Source: Nitrosomonadales bacterium
GTDB taxonomy: Bacteria > Pseudomonadota > Gammaproteobacteria > Burkholderiales > Sulfuricellaceae
Assembly: GCA_003104895.1 (NCBI GenBank)
Contig: PQAG01000116.1
Location: forward strand, 1 to 32,634
Reading direction: 5' to 3'
Length of the DNA: 32,634 bases
Both the position numbers and the translations under genes were made by a program. Positions 1 through 9,074 of this stretch are shown here, piece after piece. The notes under the pieces are model-generated. The model saw only the letters and a list, made by a program, of their open reading frames with translations, ran no database searches and had not been told where the DNA came from. Each line of letters opens with the position of its first letter. Position 1 is the first letter of the stretch.

Positions 1-476
1 GGGGTGATGCGGAACAGCAGGTAGCCCACCAGGCTGGAAATGGCCTTGGAGCCGCGCTCGATGTCGCGGGTGATGCCGCCGGTCTGGCGCTCCAGGTGAA
101 AGCGCAGCGACAGCGCGTGCAGATGCTCGAACACCGCCATGCTGACGCGGCGCATGGCGCGCTGCGTGACCTTGCCGAACACCACGTCGCGCAGGTCGGC
201 AAAGGCCGTGCTGGCAAAGCGCAGCAGGCCATAGGCGATGATCAGCGCCAGCGGCAGAACCAGGTCGGCGCGCGGCTTGTCCAGCGCATCGATGATCTCC
301 TTCAGCACCAGCGGAACCATTACCGCCGCCAGCTTTGCGCCGATCAGCAAAGCCAGCGCCAGCAGCACGCGCCCGCGGAACTCCCACAGGTAAGGGAAGA
401 GGCGGCCGATCGAGCGCAGATTGGCGGCGCCAGGCTGGGGTGTGGTTCTGGAATGGGAATGCTCGGACAGGGACAT
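1..476 (-). CDS. ATM1/HMT1-type ABC transporter, N-terminal transmembrane region (partial, runs off window start)
   Basis: Manual reverse translation from the CAT at 474-476: MSLSEHSHSRTTPQPGAANLRSIGRLFPYLWEFRGRVLLALALLIGAKLAAVMVPLVLKEIIDAL...RFHLERQTGGITRDIERGSKAISSLVGYLLFRITP; the 'RFHLxRQTGGxxRxIERG' segment is typical of ATM1-like exporters. Confidence 0.85.
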   Translation of the reverse strand, partial: MSLSEHSHSRTTPQPGAANLRSIGRLFPYLWEFRGRVLLALALLIGAKLAAVMVPLVLKEIIDALDKPRADLVLPLALIIAYGLLRFASTAFADLRDVVFGKVTQRAMRRVSMAVFEHLHALSLRFHLERQTGGITRDIERGSKAISSLVGYLLFRIT

Positions 477-639
477 CGGGTCTTTATGATATTTGTTGGT
501 CAGCCATGGACCAGGCGAAAGCCAAGCACAGGGGGGCGTTATTTCAAATGGCGCAAAAAACTGCCCGGCTTTGCTTTACCTTGCCGCCACGGAAGATAAT
601 AATTGATGGCAGTATCGCACCTTTTCAAGGAGCACCGCC

Positions 640-915
640 ATGAGCCACAAGCACAGCAGCCTGCTGCGGGCCATCTTCCATGACCCGGTCAGCGGCAACA
701 TCCACTGGCGCGAAATCGAATCCCTGCTGCGCCACCTGGGCGCCGACATCATCCCTGCCCATGGGTCACGCTTTCATGTGAAACTCAACGGCTTCGAGGA
801 TTTCCTGCATCACCCGCACCAGAGCAATGTCTGCGACAGAATGCTGATCAAGCAGCTACGCGAATTTCTCGCCCGCGCCGGGGTCACCCCGTCGAGCTAC
901 GAGAAAGAATCATAA
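640..915 (+). CDS. HicA-family (YcfA-like) mRNA interferase-like protein, no adjacent hicB
   Basis: 91-aa ORF with a HicA-like arrangement: 'WREIESLLRHLGADIIPAHGSRFHVKLNG' (helix, then GSR/H core) and downstream 'LIKQLREFLARAGV'. Confidence 0.7.
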   Translation: MSHKHSSLLRAIFHDPVSGNIHWREIESLLRHLGADIIPAHGSRFHVKLNGFEDFLHHPHQSNVCDRMLIKQLREFLARAGVTPSSYEKES

Positions 916-961
916 GCCAATCAACATGGTCAGAAATCGTTAGGTTTAGCCGGGGAAGGTT

Positions 962-1972
962 ATGTCTACACGTTCCAGGGTATTCATTGGTTCTTCATCA
1001 GAGGGGCTCGAGGTCGCTGAAGCTGTCCGGTTGCAGCTCATAAAGGAACTTGGCGAGAACGCAACTGTAGAGCTATGGACGCGCAAGTTTGAATTCAGTG
1101 AGACCTATATTGAATCCCTTGAAAAAATTGTTGCCGAAGCGGATTTTGCCATACTGGTGTTCACCCCCGATGACGTTACAACCAGCCGAAGCAAAAAGAA
1201 TTTTTCACCCCGCGATAACGTCATATTCGAACTCGGGCTGTGCATGGGCGGCCTTGGACGCGAGCGCTGCTATCTCGTTTACGAAGAGGACTCAACGGGT
1301 AAGGTAAACCTTAAACTGCCTTCGGATCTGCTTGGTGTAAAGTCTGCGACGTTCAAGCGTCAGGGCGGTGAAGACCTGGAGACTGTTCTCGATGCAAAGT
1401 GTGCTTTGATTGCCAGGAAAATCAGCACATTGGGTATCAGACACAAACTTAGCCCGGATGAAGTCGCGGCGCAAGCCCCCATGCTTGCCTTCTGTGAACG
1501 CCTGGCAGGAGCCTGGTGGGAGTATGTGTCAGTTGGCGACAAACGTTGGCTGAGCTTCTTCAGGATCGAACTGGATAATCTCCACAACTCGGTTCAATTC
1601 GAAGATGGACGGCATTTCGAGCCGGATGGCGATTTAACTGCAAGGTGGAAAAGTGTCATTACCCGCTATTTCAGGGAAGAGAATAAAGTCGTGTACCTAT
1701 GGCAGGGCTCATATCCATCGAGTTCTGAAGCAAGTCCTCAGGATCGATTCCATGGATATGGGGAATTCGAGTTCGAGGTGCCTGCGAAATCCAGTGAGCC
1801 AATTAGCCGTGGGCATGGAAAGTTCTGGAACGTTGATGAATCCCATCCTGAAAGGACCCTGGTGAAGGTTGTGCAACTACGCCGGGTTCTTGATAAGGAT
1901 ATTTCCACGATGACCAGTGGGAAACAAAAAGAAATCAAGGGGCTGGTTGCAAGGATATTTCGCGACTGGTAG
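962..1972 (+). CDS. TIR-like nucleotide-binding protein (predicted NAD hydrolase) with an unassigned C-terminal domain
   Basis: 336-aa ORF. N-terminus 'RVFIGSSSEGLEVAEAVRLQL', 'VELWTRKF', 'ADFAILVFTPDD', 'SPRDNVIFELGLCMGGLGRERCYLVYEE' matches the TIR-like family (PF10137 type) found in Cap12/CapTIR proteins; residues ~170-336 look beta-rich and unrelated to TIR. Confidence 0.8.
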   Translation: MSTRSRVFIGSSSEGLEVAEAVRLQLIKELGENATVELWTRKFEFSETYIESLEKIVAEADFAILVFTPDDVTTSRSKKNFSPRDNVIFELGLCMGGLGRERCYLVYEEDSTGKVNLKLPSDLLGVKSATFKRQGGEDLETVLDAKCALIARKISTLGIRHKLSPDEVAAQAPMLAFCERLAGAWWEYVSVGDKRWLSFFRIELDNLHNSVQFEDGRHFEPDGDLTARWKSVITRYFREENKVVYLWQGSYPSSSEASPQDRFHGYGEFEFEVPAKSSEPISRGHGKFWNVDESHPERTLVKVVQLRRVLDKDISTMTSGKQKEIKGLVARIFRDW

Positions 1973-2044
1973 TGGTTCGTGGAATTTCAACTTCTCAAAT
2001 GCGAGAGTAAGGATGAGGCACGATGGTAAACATGGCCGCCGGAC

Positions 2045-2410
2045 CTACCCCCCGGCCCGCTTGACGACCCGGCCCTGCTGCTTGAGTAGTTCGATCACCC
2101 GCTCGCAGTGATCGCCCTGGATTTCAATCACTCCATCCTTGACGGTTCCGCCTGAGCCGCACGCGGTTTTGAGCTGTTTGCCAAGCTGGGTGAGCGCCAC
2201 CGTGTCCAGCGCAAGCCCCTTGACCAGGGTGACGCCTTTCCCCTTGCGCCCCTTGGTTTCCCTGGAGACACGCACGATGCCGTCAGATTCCGGGATTGGT
2301 TTGTTCCGGCCGCAGGCGCACTCGGCCACGGGTTTCCGGCATGCGGGGCACATTCTGCCGTGCCCGGTGGAGTAGACCAGCCCGCCGCTTGCCTTGCTGC
2401 TTTTCATCAT
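2045..2410 (-). CDS. yciH: SUI1/YciH-type translation initiation factor
   Basis: 121-aa ORF with Cys-rich N-terminus 'CPACRKPVAECAC' and SUI1 core 'RVSRETKGRKGKGVTLVKGL...LKTACGSGGTVKDGVIEIQGDH'. Confidence 0.9.
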   Translation of the reverse strand: MMKSSKASGGLVYSTGHGRMCPACRKPVAECACGRNKPIPESDGIVRVSRETKGRKGKGVTLVKGLALDTVALTQLGKQLKTACGSGGTVKDGVIEIQGDHCERVIELLKQQGRVVKRAGG

Positions 2411-3330
2411 GCTTCGCTGTTTTTGTGGCGGACGGAAGAGGGCTCCTTGCCGGATTCCGCTTGCGCAAGCCGGTGCCCGCTGAGCATCGTTTTACGGCTT
2501 TCCGGCGTTTCCAGGCTGATGCGGCCGAGCGCGCCGGTGCGGTAGTCGGTGAGCAGGGCGAGCGAGGCTTTTTCCATGTCCGGGGCGCCGCCCTTGAGGC
2601 GGAAGGCACGCCGCTTTGCGACGGCTTCGATCACGCCGATGCCATCCAGCCCTCCCGCTGCGCAGCCATAGCGGGCGGTGAGCAGGGCAGGGTAGCGCGC
2701 GAGCAGGATGTTGGCGAGGAATTCGGCGACCTCTTCGTCGATCACGGCATTGCGGCCGATGGCGTGGCTGGCGGCCAGCATGTAGCCGTCGCTGTCGTGC
2801 TCGATGCGCGGCCACATCAGGCCCGGCGTGTCGGTGACCGACATCCTGTCGTTGAGGTCGAAGCTCTGCTGGCTCTTGGTGACCGCCGGCTCATCGCCGA
2901 CCGCGGCCACGCGGCGCTTCAGCAGCGCATTCATCAGGGTGGATTTGCCCACGTTGGGGATGCCCATGATCATCATGCGCAGGGGCTTGAGGAGGGTGCC
3001 GCGGTGCGGCGCGAGCGCCAGGCACAGGCCGGGGACCTTGGCGACATCGGACGGCTTCTTGCACGACAGGGCGACGGCCTTGACGCCGGGCTGCTGGTTG
3101 TAGAAGTTGATCCACGCCTGGGTGGCGGCGGGGTCGGCCAGGTCGGCCTTGTTGAGGATCTTCAGACAGGGGCGCTGGCGGTGCAGGCGCAGTTCCTTGA
3201 TCATCGGGTTGCAGCTCGCCTCGGGCAGGCGGGCATCCAGCACCTCGATGACGAGGTCGGTCGACTCCATGGTTTCGGCGGCTTTTTTGCGCGCCGAAAC
3301 CATGTGACCGGGAAACCAGTTGATTGACAT
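2407..3330 (-). CDS. rbgA: Ribosome biogenesis GTPase YlqF/RbgA
   Basis: 'INWFPGHMVSARK', circularly permuted GTPase motifs 'LNKADL', 'GIPNVGKSTLMNAL', 'DTPGLMWP'. Confidence 0.9.
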   Translation of the reverse strand: MSINWFPGHMVSARKKAAETMESTDLVIEVLDARLPEASCNPMIKELRLHRQRPCLKILNKADLADPAATQAWINFYNQQPGVKAVALSCKKPSDVAKVPGLCLALAPHRGTLLKPLRMMIMGIPNVGKSTLMNALLKRRVAAVGDEPAVTKSQQSFDLNDRMSVTDTPGLMWPRIEHDSDGYMLAASHAIGRNAVIDEEVAEFLANILLARYPALLTARYGCAAGGLDGIGVIEAVAKRRAFRLKGGAPDMEKASLALLTDYRTGALGRISLETPESRKTMLSGHRLAQAESGKEPSSVRHKNSEA

Positions 3331-3404
3331 TCTTAATCTGCTAATTAATCAAACGCTTATTCTACCCTTCCGGGCCTGCCGCGTCATGTGTGCCGTGATC
3401 TTTC

Positions 3405-4253
3405 TTATTTTTTCCCCAGCATGTTCTGCACGGTCTGCATGATATCCGCCGGCAGCACCACGGTTTTGCTGTTGCCGGAGGCGGCCAGTTCTTTCATGGC
3501 CTGGATGTATTTTTCGCCCAGCAGGTAGTAGGCGGGGAATTCCCGGTCGGGGATGGCTTCGGTGACCTTGCGGATGGCTTCGGCCGCGCCCTGCGCCATG
3601 GTGATCTGGGCTGCTGCATCGCGCTTGGCGGATTCCAGGCGGGCTTCGGCCTCCAGGATGGCGGCCTGCTTGTCGCCTTCGGCCTTGGTGACGGTGGCCT
3701 TTCTTTCCCGCTCCGCCGCAGCCTGACGTTCCATGGAGTCCTGCATCGATGCCGAGGGCTTGATGTCCTGGATTTCCACCGATTTCAGCGTCAGCCCCCA
3801 GTCTGCCACGTCGTCTGAGATGGACTCCTTGAGACGCACCTTGATCTGCTCGCGCGAGGACAGCGCCTGGTCCAGCTCCATTTCGCCGACGATGGAGCGC
3901 AGCGTGGTCTGGATGATATTGACGATGGCCATCTCGAAGCTGGTGACGCCGTACACCGCGTTCTGCGTGTCGGTCACCTTGACGAAGGCGATGGCATTGA
4001 CCACCAGCACCGCGTTGTCCTTGGTGATGACCTCCTGCTGCGGGATGTCGAGGATCAGGTCCTTGGTGGGCACCTTGTAGGCCACGCGGTCGACGTAGGG
4101 GATGATGATGTGCAGGCCGGGCAGCATGGTGATGTGGTACTTGCCGAGGCGTTCCACCACCCATTCCTCGCCCTGCGGCACGATGCGCACGCCCTTGGCC
4201 ACGGTGACGGCGACAAATACGAAAAATACAAATGCCAGAAAAGTGAATTCCAT
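3405..4253 (-). CDS. qmcA: SPFH domain / band 7 (stomatin-like, QmcA-type) protein
   Basis: 282 aa; 'IVPQGEEWVVERLGKYHITMLPGLHIIIPYVDRVAYKV', 'DNAVLVVNAIAFVKVTD', 'SREQIKVRLKESISDDVADWGL'. Confidence 0.9.
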   Translation of the reverse strand: MEFTFLAFVFFVFVAVTVAKGVRIVPQGEEWVVERLGKYHITMLPGLHIIIPYVDRVAYKVPTKDLILDIPQQEVITKDNAVLVVNAIAFVKVTDTQNAVYGVTSFEMAIVNIIQTTLRSIVGEMELDQALSSREQIKVRLKESISDDVADWGLTLKSVEIQDIKPSASMQDSMERQAAAERERKATVTKAEGDKQAAILEAEARLESAKRDAAAQITMAQGAAEAIRKVTEAIPDREFPAYYLLGEKYIQAMKELAASGNSKTVVLPADIMQTVQNMLGKK

Positions 4254-4256
4254 TGC

Positions 4257-4703
4257 CTAATGCTCCTGTTTTTTTGCGACCTTGAGGGTTTGCCCCATGA
4301 CATCGACGATGCGTGCCCGTTCCCCGGCGTGTATGGTTTCATCGGATATGACCGGCCAGGTGTCCGAGCCCAGAATGGGCTTCTGGAAGCGGATATGGCC
4401 TTTGTTTAGTTCCGACACTTCGCGGATGATCATGCCCGTTTCGCCCAGAAAAGCCTCCTTGGCGATGCCGGACTTGGTGCGGTCCGGATTCTTGAAATAG
4501 CGCATCCACAGGACCACCATGGCGCCGGAGGCAATGGCCCATACGGTGAACTGGGCCGCCAGTGAAAGAGGCGCCAGCAGCATGAGCATGCCCACCAGCA
4601 GCGCGCCCAGCCCGAACCATATGATGAAGAAAGAGGGAATGGCCAGCTCCAGCAGAATAAGCAGCAAGCCGCCCGCAATCCAGTGCCACCATGCGATTTC
4701 CAT
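4257..4703 (-). CDS. NfeD family membrane protein
   Basis: 148 aa with hydrophobic N-terminal helices and a C-terminal OB-like domain; immediately upstream of the SPFH gene, as is typical for NfeD/SPFH pairs. Confidence 0.85.
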   Translation of the reverse strand: MEIAWWHWIAGGLLLILLELAIPSFFIIWFGLGALLVGMLMLLAPLSLAAQFTVWAIASGAMVVLWMRYFKNPDRTKSGIAKEAFLGETGMIIREVSELNKGHIRFQKPILGSDTWPVISDETIHAGERARIVDVMGQTLKVAKKQEH

Positions 4704-4742
4704 TACGTCCTCCGCAGTTAAAAGCCGCCCGGGGCGTCTTCG

Positions 4743-4771
4743 CCCACCCTCTCCTTCCGGGAGAGGGTGGG
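4743..4771. repeat. Perfect inverted repeat CCCACCCTCTCC-TTCCG-GGAGAGGGTGGG (REP-like hairpin)
   Basis: 12-bp perfect arms read directly from the sequence, in the divergent nfeD/apaH intergenic region. Confidence 0.8.
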
Positions 4772-4865
4772 GGTGGGGGAAAACCGGTCATGGCGTGATG
4801 GCAACATTCTTTTTGGCCATGGCCGGTTTAGAATGACGGCTACACCTTAACAAAAAACAGGCCTT

Positions 4866-5693
4866 ATGCCCACTTATGCCATCGGCGACCTGCAGGGTTG
4901 CCACGCCGCGCTTGAAAAGCTGCTGGAGCATATCGAATTCGATGCCGCGACTGACAGGCTCTGGCTGGTCGGCGACCTGATCAACCGCGGCACCGGATCG
5001 GCCGCCATCCTGCGTTGGGCCATGGGCCTGGGCGATGCGCTGGTCACGGTGCTGGGCAACCACGACCTGCATACCCTGGCCGTGGCGGAAGGATTTGTGC
5101 CGCTGCACCGCAGCGATACCATCCAGGATGTGCTGCAGGCGCCCGACCGTGACGAACTGCTGCACTGGCTGCGCCAGCAGCCGCTGGCCTGGCGGGAAGA
5201 GGACTATTTCCTGGTGCATGCCGGCCTATTGCCGCAGTGGACGCCCGAACAGGCGCTGGCGCTGGCGGGGGAGGTCGAGACGGTGTTGCGCGGGGAAAGC
5301 TACCGGGATTTCCTCGAACACATGTACGGCAACGAGCCGCGCCAGTGGCACGACGAGCTGCACGGGATGAGCCGTTTGCGCCTGATTACCAATGCCATGA
5401 GCCGTTTGCGTTTCTGCACCGCGGACGGGACCATCGACTTTGCCCACAAGGGGGCGCCCGGCAGCCAGCCTGCTGAGCTGATGCCCTGGTTCGAAGTGCC
5501 GGGGCGAGCCAGTGCCGATACCACCATTCTTTTCGGCCACTGGTCGGCGCTGGGGCTGATGCAGCGGCCCAATCTGGTGGCGCTCGATAGCGGCTGCCTG
5601 TGGAGCGGGGAGCTTACTGCCCTGCGGCTGGAAGACCGCCAGGTGTTTCAGGTGTCCTGTGCGGGCTTGCCAGGTTCAAAGCGCTGGAAATAG
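4866..5693 (+). CDS. apaH: Symmetrical bis(5'-nucleosyl)-tetraphosphatase
   Basis: 275 aa; '[20 protein letters not shown]', '[14 protein letters not shown]', '[12 protein letters not shown]', '[17 protein letters not shown]'. Confidence 0.93.
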   Translation: MPTYAIGDLQGCHAALEKLLEHIEFDAATDRLWLVGDLINRGTGSAAILRWAMGLGDALVTVLGNHDLHTLAVAEGFVPLHRSDTIQDVLQAPDRDELLHWLRQQPLAWREEDYFLVHAGLLPQWTPEQALALAGEVETVLRGESYRDFLEHMYGNEPRQWHDELHGMSRLRLITNAMSRLRFCTADGTIDFAHKGAPGSQPAELMPWFEVPGRASADTTILFGHWSALGLMQRPNLVALDSGCLWSGELTALRLEDRQVFQVSCAGLPGSKRWK

Positions 5694-6423
5694 CGGCTTC
5701 CGATTGCCGTGCCAGTTCCCGGCGGGTTTTGCTGGCGCAGGCAATGGGAGCGAGAAAATGCAGTTCGGCCCGGATTTCGCGCTGGGCCAGGATGTTGCGC
5801 AGGGAATCCAGCATCGACATGTCGTCATAGTAGGCGGCCCGGGTATTGATGCCGCCATCGGCGTTGAGGTAGCGCAGCGCAACCGGACGCAGTTCCGCTT
5901 CGGCGTCGATGGCGGGCTGCAGCAGGGAAGCGAGGAAAGGCCGGAGATGGGTGCCATCCGTGGTGGTGCCTTCCGGGAAGAAGGCCACGCAGTCTCCCTG
6001 GCTCAGCGCCGTGGCGATGGCGTTGTTGATGCGCGCGGTGTCTCGCCGCTTCCCCCGCTCCAGGAAAAGCGTCCCCGTCACTTCCGCCAGCCAGCCTAAC
6101 ACTGGCCAGCTGCGCACCTCGGCCTTGGAAACGAAGCGCGCCGGCCAGGCCGTGTTGAGAAGGTAAATGTCGAGCCAGGAAACGTGGTTGGCGACCACCA
6201 TCACCTTGTGGCTGCTTTCGTTCAGCGCCTCACCGCGGATGGTGAGCCTGACCCCCAGCAGTTTCAGCAGGCTGCGCGACCATTCCCGCGTGAGCGCGAT
6301 GCGCAGACGCGGCGTGCTCCACGGCAGGACGATGGCGGCAGTCAGCAGTGCGCGCAGGATGTGCAGCGCGAGGCGGAGCAAGCGCCACGCGCGCACCAGC
6401 CGGGAAGTGGATCGCGCGGTCAC
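5614..6423 (-). CDS. 1-acyl-sn-glycerol-3-phosphate acyltransferase (PlsC family)
   Basis: 269 aa; acyltransferase motifs '[13 protein letters not shown]' (NHxSxxD) and '[10 protein letters not shown]' (PEGT). Confidence 0.9.
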   Translation of the reverse strand: MTARSTSRLVRAWRLLRLALHILRALLTAAIVLPWSTPRLRIALTREWSRSLLKLLGVRLTIRGEALNESSHKVMVVANHVSWLDIYLLNTAWPARFVSKAEVRSWPVLGWLAEVTGTLFLERGKRRDTARINNAIATALSQGDCVAFFPEGTTTDGTHLRPFLASLLQPAIDAEAELRPVALRYLNADGGINTRAAYYDDMSMLDSLRNILAQREIRAELHFLAPIACASKTRRELARQSEAAISSALNLASPHRTPETPGGLPAAGQ

Positions 6424-7355
6424 TCCAGGTTCGTGCCGAACTGCTCGCGGTAGCGGTGGATGATTTCATCCCGGGAGTGGGCGTGGTTCTGCCCCCCGCG
6501 GCTGGCGATCTTGAGCGCGCCCATGAGCGCCGCCAGACGTCCGGTGGTTTCCCAGTCCATGCCGTTGACGATGCCATAGAGCAAACCCGCGCGGTAGGCG
6601 TCGCCGCAGCCGGTCGGGTCGACCACCTGTGCGGCCTCGACGCAGGGGATTTCCAGCACTTTGCCGTCGCTGTAGATCATCGAGCCCTTGGCGCCCATGG
6701 TCACCACCAGGGCGCGCACGTTCTGCGCCAGCTGCTCCACGCTCTTGCCGGTGCGTTCCTGCAGCAGCTTGGCCTCGTAGTCGTTGAGGGCGACGTAATC
6801 CGCCAGGGCGACGAAGTTCATCAGTTCCTCGCCGTTGAACATGGGCAGGCCCTGGCCCGGATCGAAGACGAAAGGCACGCCTTTTTCCTGGAACTCGCGC
6901 GCATGCTGCAGCATGCCGTCGCGGCCGTCCGGGGCGACGATGCCCAGCGCGACATTGCTGGCGTCATGCACATGGTTGTGATGGGAGAAGCTCATCGCGC
7001 CAGGGTGGAAGGCCGTGATCTGGTTGTCGTCCAGGTCCGTGGTGATGAAAGCCTGCGCGGTATAGGAGCCGGGCGCGCGGCGCACGTGGGTCTGTTCCAG
7101 GCCTAGTCTTTCCAAGCGCTGGGCATAAGGATCGAAGTCGTCACCCACGGCGGCCATGATGAGGGGTTTGCCGTTCAGCAGCTTGAGGTTGTAGGCGATA
7201 TTGCCGGCGCAGCCGCCGAACTCGCGGCGCATTTCCGGCACCAGGAAAGCAACGTTGAGGATGTGGATCTGCTCCGGCAGGATGTGGTTCTTGAATTGGT
7301 CTGGAAAAACCATGATGCTGTCGTAGGCCAGCGAGCCGCAAATCAAAGTGTTCAT
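6420..7355 (-). CDS. PfkB-family carbohydrate kinase (adenosine/ribokinase-like)
   Basis: 311 aa; 'FGGCAGNIAYNLKLLN' and C-terminal 'VVDPTGCGDAYRAGLLYGI'. Confidence 0.9.
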   Translation of the reverse strand: MNTLICGSLAYDSIMVFPDQFKNHILPEQIHILNVAFLVPEMRREFGGCAGNIAYNLKLLNGKPLIMAAVGDDFDPYAQRLERLGLEQTHVRRAPGSYTAQAFITTDLDDNQITAFHPGAMSFSHHNHVHDASNVALGIVAPDGRDGMLQHAREFQEKGVPFVFDPGQGLPMFNGEELMNFVALADYVALNDYEAKLLQERTGKSVEQLAQNVRALVVTMGAKGSMIYSDGKVLEIPCVEAAQVVDPTGCGDAYRAGLLYGIVNGMDWETTGRLAALMGALKIASRGGQNHAHSRDEIIHRYREQFGTNLE

Positions 7356-7368
7356 TTCTTACTTTCTT

Positions 7369-8085
7369 TCAGGTTTCAAGGGCAATCTGCAGCAGACCTT
7401 CCAGCACCAGCTGGCCGGTTTTCTGGATGGGAATGTCCAGCAAAGGGAGCAGGATATCCGCATCCCCCCCGCTGATCAAACACAGCGGGCGCGCTTCGAG
7501 CTGCCTGAAGCCGCGTTCCACCGCGCCGGCAATGGCGTTCGCTGCGCCGCTCATCATGGCGTCCGCGGTGTTGATGGGAAAGGGGCGGATTTCGCCGTCC
7601 TGCCGTGCCAGTCCTGCCGTGCTGCGCGCCAGGGCGTCCAGCATCAGCCTGAGGCCGGGGACGATCATGCCGCCCAGGAAATGGCCCTTGGCTGAAAGCG
7701 TGTCAATGGTCACCGCGGTGCCGGCCTGGACTACCAGCAGATCACGGCCGGGATGCAGGTGGTGGGCGGCGATCAGCGCCGCCCAGCGGTCGCTGCCGAG
7801 ACGCTCCGCTTCGCTGTAAGCGTTGCTTACGCCGCACTGGGATGGCTGTGGTCTGATGAACTGGGGAGGAATGCCCCAGCGCTGGCTGGCGCTGGCGATG
7901 GCATGTCCGGTTGCGCTGCCTGCGACATTCGAAACGATGATCCTGGCTGGCGTTTTCAAGCTTGCCCACTGTGCTTCCAGTTGTGGCTGCGCAGCCGGCG
8001 TCCAGCCCTGCTCCTGCCATGCGCCGTGCGCATGCCTGGCCCATTTGATGCGGGTGTTGCCGGCATCCACAGCGAGGATGCTCAT
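7369..8085 (-). CDS. coaX: Type III pantothenate kinase
   Basis: Internal start at 8085 of ORF 7369..8256: 'MSILAVDAGNTRIKWARH', 'GSDRWAALIAAHH', 'VVQAGTAVTIDTL', 'GGMIVPGLRLM'. ATGA overlap with the upstream birA. Confidence 0.92.
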   Translation of the reverse strand: MSILAVDAGNTRIKWARHAHGAWQEQGWTPAAQPQLEAQWASLKTPARIIVSNVAGSATGHAIASASQRWGIPPQFIRPQPSQCGVSNAYSEAERLGSDRWAALIAAHHLHPGRDLLVVQAGTAVTIDTLSAKGHFLGGMIVPGLRLMLDALARSTAGLARQDGEIRPFPINTADAMMSGAANAIAGAVERGFRQLEARPLCLISGGDADILLPLLDIPIQKTGQLVLEGLLQIALET

Positions 8086-9059
8086 GCGCCGCTCCGCATG
8101 CTGATTTCTCCCGCGGTGAAGCGCCGCTCGCCATCCGCGCCGCGCACCAGCAAGGCGCCATCTTCCGCCACACCTGTCACCCTGCCGTGGAATTCGCTGC
8201 CATCGGGCAGCAGCATGCGCACCATCTGGTCGTGATAGAAATGGTGGCGGCTCCATTCCTCGCGCAATCTGCCGAATCCCTCCGCTTCGAACTGCAGCAA
8301 CACGTCGCTGAGGTGGTCCAGGATGAGTGCCAGCAGGTGGTTGCGGTTGGGCAGGCCGGGCTGGATCGCGGCGATGTCGGTTGCCGCCTGGTCAATGTTT
8401 GCTCTGGCCGGTGCGGTCAGTTTCAGGTTGAGGCCGATGCCGATCACGGCCGCGCTGGGTCCGAGCATGTCGCCCTGCAGTTCGATCAGGATGCCGGCCA
8501 GTTTTTGCTGATTGTGCAATACGTCGTTCGGCCATTTGAGGCGGGTGTCGCGGACGCCGGCCTGTTCCAGCGCGCGCATCAGCGCCACCCCTACGGCGAG
8601 GCTGAGGCCGGACAGGAAGCTTGCGCCCTGGCTGAAGCGCCACAGCAGGGAAAAAGTCAGGCCGCCGCCGAGGCTGGTGTGCCATGTCCGGCCGCGCCGG
8701 CCGCGCCCCCGGGTCTGCAGCTCCACCGCGAGGCAGCTGCCGTGCTCTGCGCCCAGTGCGGCTTTTTGCATCAGGATGCTGTTGCTGGAATCCGCGGTTT
8801 CCACAATTTCAAGCTGGATGAGACGTGCCTTGCCGCCCAGTGCGGCATGGATTTCGTCCCGGTTCAGCCAGTGCACCGCTTCGGCCAGACGATAGCCGCG
8901 CCCCGGCAGGCTGAAGATCTGGATGCCATGCTGATCCAGGTCCTGCAGCGCCTGCCAGACCGACCCGCGCGAGACGCCGAGCCGGCGCGCGATCGCTTCC
9001 CCGGAGCTGAATTCGCTGCTGGAAAGCTGCCGCAATACGGAGAAGGTGAGTGCTTTCAA
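8082..9059 (-). CDS. birA: Biotin--[acetyl-CoA-carboxylase] ligase / biotin operon repressor
   Basis: 325 aa; N-terminal HTH 'GEAIARRLGVSRGSVWQAL', catalytic 'ETADSSNSIL', 'QTRGRGRRGRTW', 'LKWPNDVL'. Confidence 0.93.
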   Translation of the reverse strand: MKALTFSVLRQLSSSEFSSGEAIARRLGVSRGSVWQALQDLDQHGIQIFSLPGRGYRLAEAVHWLNRDEIHAALGGKARLIQLEIVETADSSNSILMQKAALGAEHGSCLAVELQTRGRGRRGRTWHTSLGGGLTFSLLWRFSQGASFLSGLSLAVGVALMRALEQAGVRDTRLKWPNDVLHNQQKLAGILIELQGDMLGPSAAVIGIGLNLKLTAPARANIDQAATDIAAIQPGLPNRNHLLALILDHLSDVLLQFEAEGFGRLREEWSRHHFYHDQMVRMLLPDGSEFHGRVTGVAEDGALLVRGADGERRFTAGEISMRSGA

Positions 9060-9074
9060 GCGCGGCCAGAGAGC

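Noticed and set aside
2296-3327. 343-aa plus-strand ORF antisense to rbgA
   Set aside because: Antisense shadow of a clear RbgA GTPase.
4743-4771. CCCACCCTCTCC/GGAGAGGGTGGG hairpin as a novel element
   Set aside because: GGGAGAGGG-type REP-like repeats are common in proteobacterial intergenic regions; listed only as a repeat.
5365-5415. Direct repeat 'atgagccgtttgcg' inside apaH
   Set aside because: Falls within the normal ApaH segment [17 protein letters not shown]; coding coincidence.
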